In this document: positions 31,716-38,726 of the stretch, piece by piece
Position numbering within the stretch: position 1 is the stretch's first letter
How the letters are laid out: the number at the start of each line of letters is the position of its first letter
Origin: an uncultured Oscillospiraceae bacterium
GTDB taxonomy: Bacteria; Bacillota; Clostridia; Oscillospirales; Ruminococcaceae
Reading direction: 5' to 3'
Assembly (NCBI GenBank): GCA_949295465.1
Contig: CASFKY010000066.1
Span: 1 to 40,706 of the forward strand
Length of the DNA: 40,706 nt
Notes under the pieces: model-generated
What the model saw: the letters and a program-made list of their open reading frames with translations, nothing else
Database searches by the model: none
What the model was told of the DNA's origin: nothing
Translations under genes and position numbers: made by a program

Positions 31716-32606
31716 ATGTCCATTGTTGTGGACCAGCAGATGCGGGAACAGATCGCCCACGAGGCGGCTGTCTTCCCCATCGCCTTTTTTGAGAATGAGC
31801 TCTGCGAACTTCCCGGCTGGGCGGGGCCGCTGCACTGGCACCCGGATTTCGAGATTGCCCGCGCCGAAGCCGGCACTCTGGAATACCAGGTGGGGCAAAG
31901 GCACATTCTGCTGCAAGCCGGGGACAGCATATTTGTCAACTGCAACGTGCTGCACAGCGTGCGCCAGGTGGCCGGCGACCGGCCGGACCCCCTGCCCGTG
32001 GCGGTCTTTTCCGGCAGCCTGGTGGCCCCTGAGGGGAGCGCCATCCACCAAAAATACATCGCGCCGATCGCCGATTGCGCCTCCCTGCCCTGTGTGCTGT
32101 TCCGCCGGCAGGATAGGCGCTGTGCCCCCATACACCCCCTGGTGGAGGAGCTCTTCACCTTTCTGAAACAGCGCCCGGCCTGCTACGAGATGGCCGTGCA
32201 GCGCACACTGAACCGGCTGTTTGAGGCCCTGTTCCGCGGCCTGGAGGAATGGCCCAAGGCCCCGGCCTCCCGCGTTCAGCTCCGCACCCAGGTGCGGGTT
32301 CAGCGAATGCTGGCCCACATCTACGAGCATTATGCGGAGCCCCTCACGCTGGACGACATTGCCCGGGCGGCCAGCGTCAGCCGGAGCGAGGCGGCGCGCT
32401 GCTTTCACGAATATATGGGCTGTTCCCCGGTAAGCGCGCTGATCCGCTACCGGCTTCAGGCCGCCCGCAGACTGCTGCGCAGCACCACCCTGACGGTGCA
32501 GGAAATCAGCCTGGCCTGCGGCTTCCGCTCCACCAACTATTTTAGCCGCCAATTCCGTCAGCTTTACGGCCTCACGCCGGGCCAGGCCCGCAGTTCGGGA
32601 AAATAG
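31716..32606 (+). CDS. AraC-family regulator with N-terminal cupin domain
   Basis: 296 residues. The N-terminus is a cupin (LHWHPDFEIARAEAGTLEYQ, ILLQAGDSIFVNCNVLHSV), the C-terminus the double HTH (LTLDDIARAASVSRSEAARC, VQEISLACGFRSTNYFSRQF, ending YGLTPGQAR). The ATG at 31716 has GGGAGGG upstream and its own promoter at 31631. The frame is also open upstream into the helicase, which I regard as accidental. It is followed by the complete MFS gene, its likely target. Confidence 0.87.
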   Translation: MSIVVDQQMREQIAHEAAVFPIAFFENELCELPGWAGPLHWHPDFEIARAEAGTLEYQVGQRHILLQAGDSIFVNCNVLHSVRQVAGDRPDPLPVAVFSGSLVAPEGSAIHQKYIAPIADCASLPCVLFRRQDRRCAPIHPLVEELFTFLKQRPACYEMAVQRTLNRLFEALFRGLEEWPKAPASRVQLRTQVRVQRMLAHIYEHYAEPLTLDDIARAASVSRSEAARCFHEYMGCSPVSALIRYRLQAARRLLRSTTLTVQEISLACGFRSTNYFSRQFRQLYGLTPGQARSSGK

Positions 32607-32724
32607 TGCTATCTTTTGGCAGAATTATCCCTTATAATCTCCCAATTTTGCTGTTATAATGCCCTACAGCACAGCCGGCAAAATCGTGTTGAAATCAGAA
32701 CAGCCTATGGGAAAGGAAACTGCC

Positions 32725-33951
32725 ATGATTGCGAACCCCAACTATCAAAAGACCCTGCGCGCCTGTTATCTCGGTTATGTCACACAGGCCATCTGCGCAA
32801 ATTTTGCCCCTTTGCTTTTTTTGACTTTCCAAAAGACCTACAGCATTTCGCTGGGAGCCATCGCCCTGATCCCCACCGTATTTTTTCTGACCCAGCTGGC
32901 GGTAGACTTTGCCGCCTCCGGGTTTGTGGACAGAATCGGATACCGCGCCTGCGCAGTTGTCTCCCACATCTTGTCAGCGGCGGGCCTGGCGCTGCTGGCC
33001 TTCCTGCCGGATCTTTTGCCCCTCCCCTTCCTGGGGATCCTGATCTCGGTGATGGTGTACGCCGTCAGCAGCGGCCTGATCGAGGTTCTTGTCAGCCCCA
33101 TTGTGGAGGCCTGCCCCTTTGAAAACAAGGCCAGCCGGATGAGCCTGCTCCATTCCTTCTATTGCTGGGGGATGGTGGCCGTGGTTTTGGGCTCCACCTT
33201 GTTTTTCGCCCTGTTCGGCCTGGAGAACTGGCGCATCCTCACCCTGTTGTGGGCGCTGGTCCCCTTTTGCAACATTTTCAATTTCCTGTCCTGCCCCATC
33301 CAGCGGCTGGTGGAAAACGGCGCCGGGATGCGGCCCCGGCAATTGATTCGCCTGCCCCTGTTCTGGCTGCTGGTTCTTCTGATGGCCTGCTCCGGCGCGG
33401 CGGAGAATGCCATGACCCAGTGGGCCTCCGCCTTTGCGGAGTCGGCAGTCGGGGTACCCAAAGCCGTGGGCGATCTGGCAGGCCCCTGCCTTTTTGCGGT
33501 GTTCATGGGGGTATCCCGGGTGCTCTGTGCCAAGGCCGGCCCCAAAGCGGACCTGAGAAAAAGTATGCTGGCCTGCGGCGCCCTGTGTGTGGGCTGCTAT
33601 CTGCTGGCCTCCCTGTCGCCGTTCCCGGTTTTGGGGCTGACGGGCTGTGCCCTGTGCGGGTTTTCCGTGGGCATTATGTGGCCGGGAACCATCAGCCTCT
33701 CTGCCCGGGCCTGCCCGAAGGGAGGTACGGCCATGTTCGCCTTTTTGGCGCTGGCCGGGGACCTGGGCGGCACCCTGGGCCCCCTGTCCGTGGGCTTTGT
33801 CTCCGGGCTGGCGGGCGGTGATCTGAAAAGCGGCTTTCTCGTCGCCGCGCTTTTCCCGGTTGCCCTGACCCTGGGTCTGATGGCCCTGAAAGAAAAAGAA
33901 CGGCGCCCCGCCGCCCCTGCCCGCAACAGTGTCCGAAACACCGTACAATAA
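32725..33951 (+). CDS. MFS transporter (complete copy)
   Basis: 408 residues with about 12 membrane segments. Near-paralogue of the truncated protein at 25726; the start at 32725 aligns exactly with the start of that copy (MIANPNYQKTLRACYLGYVT versus MTPSAHYRRTLISCYLGYIT) and has AAAGGAAAC upstream. The C-terminal part missing from the other copy is present (FSVGIMWPGTISLSARACPK, LALAGDLGGTLGPLSVGFVS). Substrate unknown; sugar- or drug-transporter-like members share the ACPKGGTAMFA block. Two TATAAT boxes (32633, 32655) lie upstream. It is downstream of the AraC gene. Confidence 0.87.
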   Translation: MIANPNYQKTLRACYLGYVTQAICANFAPLLFLTFQKTYSISLGAIALIPTVFFLTQLAVDFAASGFVDRIGYRACAVVSHILSAAGLALLAFLPDLLPLPFLGILISVMVYAVSSGLIEVLVSPIVEACPFENKASRMSLLHSFYCWGMVAVVLGSTLFFALFGLENWRILTLLWALVPFCNIFNFLSCPIQRLVENGAGMRPRQLIRLPLFWLLVLLMACSGAAENAMTQWASAFAESAVGVPKAVGDLAGPCLFAVFMGVSRVLCAKAGPKADLRKSMLACGALCVGCYLLASLSPFPVLGLTGCALCGFSVGIMWPGTISLSARACPKGGTAMFAFLALAGDLGGTLGPLSVGFVSGLAGGDLKSGFLVAALFPVALTLGLMALKEKERRPAAPARNSVRNTVQ

Positions 33952-33956
33952 AATCA

Positions 33957-33994
33957 GAAAAGCCGGCAGACGAAACGTCTGCCGGCTTTTCTTT
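33957..33994 (+). terminator. Rho-independent terminator
   Basis: AAAAGCCGGCAGACG / CGTCTGCCGGCTTTT perfect stem with an AAA loop, followed by CTTT. Confidence 0.85.
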
Positions 33995-34108
33995 AAACTT
34001 TAGCCGTTCCCAGAAAGGCCCCTATTTTTTCTGCCGCTCACATCCCGGGTGGAGTTCTATGCCTGGACAGCCTCGATCCAGAGTCGGCAGCCGAGGCCGG
34101 GCCATCGG

Positions 34109-34624
34109 TTACTTTGTGGTTGCCGTCGGCTCGTTGCAGGGGATGCGCGTCAACAGTTCCCGCGCCGCCTCCACGGGGAACCCGACGGGCGGTGCCTCTA
34201 TCAAGGCTTGCAGCAAAGCATGGGTGTTGGCGCTCTGGGGCAGCATATAGCCGGCCTCCCGCAGCAGGTCCTCGTTGACCAGCCGGACAGATTTTTCCAC
34301 CGCCTTCAGCAAGCGGTACAGTCCATCCGTGCCGGCACTTTCCGCCAGCTGCCGGGCCGTCTGCTCCTGACTGGCCTTGCTGCGGGCCAGCATTTTAGCC
34401 CGGCCCACCACCGCCTCCTCCTTTTTTTGCTGGGGCGGATAGTCCAGCGGCACCATCGAGATGGCCCCGCCGGGGCAGGCATCGGCGCAGACACCGCAGC
34501 CCAGACATTTTTCGGTGTCAATGATGCTGTTCTCGGTGTCGGTGGCGCCGGTGGGGCAGACATACAGACAGAGGCAGTCCTTGGTGCACAGCCGCAAATT
34601 CCGTACCGCAATCCGTGTTGCCAT
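34109..34624 (-). CDS. Two-cluster 4Fe-4S ferredoxin-domain protein
   Basis: 171 residues. The first cluster motif is CTKDCLCLYVCP, spaced C-x3-C-x1-C-x3-C, different from the second, CLGCGVCADACP, which is the standard C-x2-C-x2-C-x3-C. I recall this irregular first motif as typical of a clostridial family. After residue 75 comes an unrecognised helical region of about 95 residues (VGRAKMLARSKASQEQTARQ and on). The ATG at 34624 has GGGAGGG upstream. Its start is one base from the stop of the rubredoxin-type gene, so the two are one unit, probably passing electrons in an oxygen- or peroxide-defence pathway (inference). Confidence 0.8.
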   Translation of the reverse strand: MATRIAVRNLRLCTKDCLCLYVCPTGATDTENSIIDTEKCLGCGVCADACPGGAISMVPLDYPPQQKKEEAVVGRAKMLARSKASQEQTARQLAESAGTDGLYRLLKAVEKSVRLVNEDLLREAGYMLPQSANTHALLQALIEAPPVGFPVEAARELLTRIPCNEPTATTK

Positions 34625-34625
34625 A

Positions 34626-35267
34626 TCAGGCCCTCCCTTCGATCTTCTCAAACTTCCAGGCCGGGACCTTGCAAACCGGGCAGATCTCCGACGGGGTGTT
34701 CCCCACATACACAAACCCGCAGACGGTGCACACCCACACCTGGGTATTTTTCAGGAAGGCCTCTCCCTCGCTGCGGTAGCGGGTGAGCAGGGAATCCAGC
34801 ATCCGGGTCACCTTCTCGCCCCATACGCAGATGCGCTGGGTGCCCCGGTCGGATGCCGCCACAGCGGCCCCGTTCAGAGCAGGATATCCCTCTTCCAGAT
34901 CCTGACGGATCAGGGCGATCAGGCCGTCCAGGTCCGGGTTTTCCACAGGGGGCGCTCCGGCGGCAAAGAAGTCCGCCAGTTCCCGGAACAGGGCGGCTTC
35001 CCGGTCCTTGTACTGTTTTTCGCAGCCCCGGGCCAGATTGGAGCAAACCGCCGAGAGCTCTCCCGCCGAGAGTTCTCTCTGCTCCTCTATGGGAGCCGGC
35101 GGCGTTTGCGGCGCCCTTGCCGGGGCCGGCGCCTTTTCAGGGGAAAAGGCGCTCTTGGGGGCTCTGCACAGCGGGCAAACCCAGCTGTCGGGCAGGTCGG
35201 CAAAGGGGATGTCTGCCTTGGCTTCATCATAGATGTAGCCGCAGATCCCGCAGATCCATTTTTGCAT
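34626..35267 (-). CDS. Protein with two rubredoxin-type domains
   Basis: 213 residues. The N-terminal domain [20 protein letters not shown] then [14 protein letters not shown] is a rubredoxin with a shortened loop (the usual GDP-x-NGI-x-PGT insert is absent). A helical middle region of about 100 residues follows. The C-terminal domain [30 protein letters not shown] is of the rubrerythrin-tail type. Each binds one iron through four cysteines. The start at 35267 has GGGAGG upstream. First gene of a two-gene minus-strand operon with the ferredoxin; its leader contains an inverted repeat (35295-35326). Confidence 0.8.
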   Translation of the reverse strand: MQKWICGICGYIYDEAKADIPFADLPDSWVCPLCRAPKSAFSPEKAPAPARAPQTPPAPIEEQRELSAGELSAVCSNLARGCEKQYKDREAALFRELADFFAAGAPPVENPDLDGLIALIRQDLEEGYPALNGAAVAASDRGTQRICVWGEKVTRMLDSLLTRYRSEGEAFLKNTQVWVCTVCGFVYVGNTPSEICPVCKVPAWKFEKIEGRA

Positions 35268-35294
35268 GAAAATTCCTCCCTTCCTTTCGGTCGG

Positions 35295-35326
35295 GGCAAG
35301 ACTGCCCAAAAACAGCCATGCCCCGG
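35295..35326. other. Inverted repeat in the leader of the rubredoxin gene
   Basis: CGGGGCA and TGCCCCG arms enclosing 20 bases, just upstream of the ribosome site. Could form a leader hairpin; not a terminator. Confidence 0.35.
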
Positions 35327-35343
35327 AAAATTCTGTCAATTTT

Positions 35344-35371
35344 ATTATATAATTTCCTTCAAAACTTTCAA
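35344..35371 (-). promoter_or_regulatory. Promoter of the rubredoxin/ferredoxin operon
   Basis: Minus strand: -35 TTGAAA, 16-bp spacer, -10 TATAAT. Confidence 0.55.
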
Positions 35372-35423
35372 TAATTTATATAAAAAGTCCAAAAATTCAG
35401 TGAGAGGATCCGTGATCTTATCA

Positions 35424-35452
35424 CCGACAACGAGATGTTTTTTATGTATACT
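35424..35452 (+). promoter_or_regulatory. Promoter of the DUF6132 gene
   Basis: -35 CCGACA, 17-bp spacer, -10 TATACT, about 100 bases before the ATG. Confidence 0.4.
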
Positions 35453-35555
35453 GATCACAGCACAAAGATAGATCCCCCAACCGGCACATCCGCAAAGCCT
35501 TTGATGAGCGGTGTGCCCGGCCACCCGTGAACCGACAGGAGGCGAAAGGACTACA

Positions 35556-35780
35556 ATGAAAAGCTTTTGGAAAAAATGGAAGAGACCCATCCTTTTCACA
35601 GCGGGCGGCGCCCTGGCGGGGCTTGCCTACTATTCTCTGGTGGGCTGCTCCACCGGGACCTGCGCCATCACCTCCAGCCCCTTCAACACGATGGTTTATA
35701 TGGGGCTCATCGGTCTGCTGCTTTCCGGCAGTCTGGGAGGCTGCTGCGGAGGAAGCTGCAAGCGAAACCCGCCCGAATAA
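35556..35780 (+). CDS. DUF6132-type small membrane protein
   Basis: 74 residues with two membrane helices (PILFTAGGALAGLAYYSLVG and MVYMGLIGLLLSGSLG). The loop VGCSTGTCAITSSPF is characteristic of DUF6132 as I recall it (GCxTGTCAITSNP), and a C-terminal GGCCGGSC cysteine cluster follows. Family function unknown; it often sits near redox or thiosulfate/rhodanese-type genes. CAGGAGG precedes the ATG. It is divergent from the rubredoxin/ferredoxin operon. Confidence 0.78.
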   Translation: MKSFWKKWKRPILFTAGGALAGLAYYSLVGCSTGTCAITSSPFNTMVYMGLIGLLLSGSLGGCCGGSCKRNPPE

Positions 35781-35821
35781 AGAAAAGGCCGCTGTACGAA
35801 TGTGTACAGCGGTCTTTTCTT
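35781..35821. terminator. Bidirectional terminator
   Basis: AGAAAAGGCCGCTGTAC / GTACAGCGGTCTTTTCT stem starting directly after the DUF6132 stop. Confidence 0.75.
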
Positions 35822-35824
35822 GTG

Positions 35825-36062
35825 AGGGGAAAAGCTGGCCCGGTTCCACAGGCGCATCCAACATGCAAAGGCTGCCCGCAGATCGTCCAGCACCCGGCCC
35901 AGCCAACTGTCCAGCCCGCAGGAATTTGGCCCGGATCAGCTCCGGGATATAGATCTCCCCCGGATTGCCGACCATATGCCCGGCATCGGATCCCTGGGCG
36001 GGCTCGTCCAACACCCCGTCCGGGTCAGTGTTCTTTATCTTCAGGCAGTTTGTCCTTCTCAT
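35825..36062 (-). pseudogene. Coding-like remnant downstream of the HxlR gene
   Basis: On the minus strand, a frame from 36062 reads GHMVGNPGEIYIPELIRAKF and LRAGQLAG. After a one-base shift near 35905 it continues as VLDDLRAAFACWMRLWNRAS. Together this looks like the C-terminal 70-80 residues of an enzyme that has lost its front. I cannot name the family; a flavodoxin-like oxidoreductase is one option. Its start overlaps the HxlR gene end, so there is no proper gene beginning. Confidence 0.35.
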
Positions 36063-36417
36063 GTTTGAATCCCCACAACATGATCTGGTAAAAAATCGGC
36101 ATCAAGTCCCGTCCCCGCTCGGTGAAGGAATACTCCACATGGGGCGGGATCTCATTGAACTGCACCCGGTTGATGAACCCGTCCCGCTCCAGTTCCCGCA
36201 AGGAGTTGGTCAGCATGGTGTTGGTAATGCCGGGCAGTTCTTTTTTTAAGGTGCCAAAGCGGACCGTGTCATGGATGCACAGCTCATATAGGATTTGGGT
36301 TTTCCACTTGCCCTGCAACATCAGCAGCAGGGGCGTCACCGGGCAGTTGCCCAGATCGGTTACGATACCCTTTTTCACATCCCGCAAATATTCTTCATAG
36401 GTCATGAGATGATCCAT
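36025..36417 (-). CDS. HxlR-family transcriptional regulator
   Basis: 130 residues: CPVTPLLLMLQGKWKTQILY, ELCIHDTVRFGTLKKELPGI, TNTMLTNSLRELERDGFINR and EIPPHVEYSFTERGRDLMPI are the winged-HTH signature blocks of HxlR proteins. The cysteine (Cys25) before the helix is the redox-sensing position in several members. The start at 36417 has GGAGGA 8 bases upstream. HxlR genes are often divergent from flavin-dependent oxidoreductases; here the divergent position holds such a gene in ruins. Confidence 0.88.
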   Translation of the reverse strand: MDHLMTYEEYLRDVKKGIVTDLGNCPVTPLLLMLQGKWKTQILYELCIHDTVRFGTLKKELPGITNTMLTNSLRELERDGFINRVQFNEIPPHVEYSFTERGRDLMPIFYQIMLWGFKHEKDKLPEDKEH

Positions 36418-36482
36418 CCTTCATTCCTCCCGATTTCATCCTTAGTCAGTTGTTTGATACTATGTACCATATTTCTGCGTAC

Positions 36483-36510
36483 TTGCTTTCATTTTCAGCC
36501 ACAGTATAAT
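36483..36510 (+). promoter_or_regulatory. Promoter facing the flavin-reductase remnant
   Basis: -35 TTGCTT, 16-bp spacer, -10 TATAAT. It is divergent from HxlR and could now drive the adenylation operon. Confidence 0.45.
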
Positions 36511-36547
36511 ATTTATACAATAAATCGTCAAGAGAGGAGACGGTCAA

Positions 36548-36772
36548 ATGACGTTCTTTACGGCGGATCGGAGGCGGGTAAATGTGTATCCCGGTCAGGG
36601 GCCGGACAGCCGCAGCACCTTCTCCCATGCCGTAAGCAGCGTCTGTAAAAACCTGCTGGCGCTTGGCTGTCCCGACTTCAGCCTTGCGGCAATCAGCGTG
36701 TCCACGCCTGCAACAAATGCGCCGCGGCAGGCATCTGCTGGATACTCAACCACCAAACCCATAAGGAGATAA
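36548..36772 (+). pseudogene. Remnant of an NAD(P)H/FMN-dependent reductase gene
   Basis: A good ribosome site (GAGGAGA) and ATG at 36548 start a frame that switches between reading frames: one reads STFSHAVSSVCKNLLALG, another GNQRVHACNKCAAAGICWI. In flavodoxin-like NAD(P)H-dependent reductases, a helix like xxTxxAL-AVxxTLE-xG is followed by GCxxCxxCxxxGxC, so the pieces fit the first 75 residues of that family with at least one indel. Nothing of the remainder is present before the next gene. Family assignment is by pattern memory only. Confidence 0.4.
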
Positions 36773-36776
36773 AACA

Positions 36777-38252
36777 ATGGACACAATTTATTCGCTTTTT
36801 CAGCAAGTTGCCATGGAGCAGGAAAATGCCCCGGCCATTCTGGAAAACAACCGCACCATGACCTTCGGGGAATTGTCCGACCTGGTGGACCGGATCGCGT
36901 GCAGTTTTCCCGGGGAGGTCCACAGCGTCGGCATCGTCATGCGCCACCGGGCCGAGATGATTGCCTCCATCCTGGCGGTACTCAAATGCGGCGGCAGATA
37001 TATCCCCGCAGAGCCGGACTTCCCTACCGGGCGCATCCATGATATGATGAGGGAAGCGCAGGTGGACTTTATTCTGACCGAGCACGCCTTTGCCTCGAAG
37101 CTGGAGGGTTTCCCCATCCGCTACACCGACTGCGAGATCTGCGGGGTGGAGACCCCTTCCTGGGAGCGCGGCGCTGTGGCCGACCCGGAGCGTCCCGCCT
37201 ATGTGCTGTACACTTCCGGCACCACCGGCCGACCCAAGGGGGTCTGTGTCACCAACCGCAATGTCTGCCACTACGTCTGGGCCTTTGCCAATGAGTTTCA
37301 TCCCGGCCCCGGCGATCGCATGCTGCAATACTCGGTCTGCTCCTTTGACATCTTTGTGGAGGAAGTGTTCACCAGCCTGCTGAACGGCGCCGCCCTGGCC
37401 ATCCCCTCCGACGAGGACAAGGCCGACATCCAGGCCCTCATGGCTTTCACAGAGCGCCATCATGTGACGATGCTCAGCGGCTTCCCCTATTTGCTGGCGG
37501 AGATGAATCACTTGTCGTCCATTCCCTCCTCCCTGCGGCTGCTGATCAGCGGCGGCGATGTGCTGCGGGGGTTCTATGTGGACCGCCTGTTGGACAAGGC
37601 GGAGGTCTACAATACCTATGGCCCGTCCGAGACCACGGTCTGCGCCTCCTACTACCGCTGCAACGGCGGCACAGTGCTGGAGGACGGGACCTATCCCATC
37701 GGCCACCCTGTACTGGGGGCACAGATTCGGATTCTGGACCCCGACGGCCACGAGGTCCCCAAGGGACAGACGGGGGAGATCTGCATCTGCGGCGGCGGTG
37801 TATCCATGGGCTATATCGGGGACCACGCCGAGGAGAACAAAGCCTTTGAACAACAGCCGGACGGCAAGGTTCTGTACCACAGCGGCGATCTTGGTTATAT
37901 TCTGCCCGACGGCAACATCGCCTTTCTGCACCGCAAGGATGACCAGGTCATGATCTACGGCAAGCGGGTGGAGGTTGCCGAGGTGGAATCCCGGCTGTAT
38001 CAGTGCAAGGATGTGCAGCAGGCGGTGGTCCGGGCCTTCACGGATGAGCAAGGCCTTTCCTACATGACCGCCTATGTGGTACCGGCGGACAAGAAGCTGA
38101 AGCTCTCCCAGGTAAAGAGAGAGCTGGCCCAGAATCTGACCGCCTTTATGATCCCGGAGTTTTTTGTGGAAATGGCACAAATCCCCCTGAACGTCAACGG
38201 CAAGCCGGATGTTTCCCGTCTGCCGGTGGTGATGAAAGCGGGGGCAGTGTGA
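36777..38252 (+). CDS. Free-standing amino-acid adenylation enzyme (NRPS A-domain-like, lysine-like code)
   Basis: 491 residues, an ANL-superfamily adenylation enzyme: LKCGGRYIPAEPDFP (A2), YVLYTSGTTGRPKGV (A3), FDIFVEEVF (A4), NTYGPSETTVCASYY (A5), GQTGEICICGGGVSMGYIG (A6), YHSGDLG (A7), KRVEVAEVES (A8 region) and NGKPDVSRL (A10 lysine). There is no carrier or condensation domain. Reading the specificity positions by hand against GrsA numbering gives D-I-E-S-I-G-T-V-C-K, eight of ten identical to the lysine code DAESIGSVCK of bacitracin synthetase as I recall it. So a basic amino acid (Lys or Orn) is the likely substrate. It could also be a DltA-type ligase using a separate carrier, but no dltC-like gene is in the window. 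AAGGAG precedes the ATG, and the stop overlaps the GNAT start. Confidence 0.85.
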   Translation: MDTIYSLFQQVAMEQENAPAILENNRTMTFGELSDLVDRIACSFPGEVHSVGIVMRHRAEMIASILAVLKCGGRYIPAEPDFPTGRIHDMMREAQVDFILTEHAFASKLEGFPIRYTDCEICGVETPSWERGAVADPERPAYVLYTSGTTGRPKGVCVTNRNVCHYVWAFANEFHPGPGDRMLQYSVCSFDIFVEEVFTSLLNGAALAIPSDEDKADIQALMAFTERHHVTMLSGFPYLLAEMNHLSSIPSSLRLLISGGDVLRGFYVDRLLDKAEVYNTYGPSETTVCASYYRCNGGTVLEDGTYPIGHPVLGAQIRILDPDGHEVPKGQTGEICICGGGVSMGYIGDHAEENKAFEQQPDGKVLYHSGDLGYILPDGNIAFLHRKDDQVMIYGKRVEVAEVESRLYQCKDVQQAVVRAFTDEQGLSYMTAYVVPADKKLKLSQVKRELAQNLTAFMIPEFFVEMAQIPLNVNGKPDVSRLPVVMKAGAV

Positions 38253-38719
38253 TGGAAATCCAGATTCGCCAGGCCACCATCCAGGACCTGGACCTGCTGA
38301 TGCAATGGCGGATGGAGGTATTGCATGCGGTATTCTCCATCCCTTCGGGGCAGTCGGCGCCCGAGCTGGCAGAGGAAAACCGCCGCTACTATCAGCAAGA
38401 GCTGCCCCGGGGCGGACACATCGCCTGCTTCGCCTATAGGGGAGAAGAGATCGTGGGCTGCGGCGGGATATGCCTCTATCCCGAAATGCCCTCGCCGGAC
38501 AATCCCAACGGAAAATGCGCCTATCTGATGAATATCTACGCCCGGCCGCAGTTTCGCAGGCAGGGCGTCGGCGGCAGGATCGTCCGCTGGCTGATCGGGC
38601 AGGCCAAACAGCGCGGGGCCACAAAAATCTATCTGGAAACGTCCGGGGCCGGCCGGCCGCTGTATCGGGAGATCGGCTTTCAGGAAATGCCCGACATGAT
38701 GAAACTGCGCAAGGAGTGA
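38252..38719 (+). CDS. GNAT-family N-acetyltransferase
   Basis: 155 residues. MNIYARPQFRRQGVGGRIVR, then WLIGQAKQRGATKIYLETSG and RPLYREIGF, are the acetyl-CoA-binding loop (RRQGVG) and following GNAT elements. It begins at the ATG overlapping the A-domain stop (TGATG), so its synthesis is coupled to the adenylation enzyme. That suggests it may acetylate the same amino acid or its product. There is a TTG/GTG-type alternative start 3 bases earlier. Confidence 0.85.
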   Translation: MEIQIRQATIQDLDLLMQWRMEVLHAVFSIPSGQSAPELAEENRRYYQQELPRGGHIACFAYRGEEIVGCGGICLYPEMPSPDNPNGKCAYLMNIYARPQFRRQGVGGRIVRWLIGQAKQRGATKIYLETSGAGRPLYREIGFQEMPDMMKLRKE

Positions 38720-38726
38720 GAATGTC

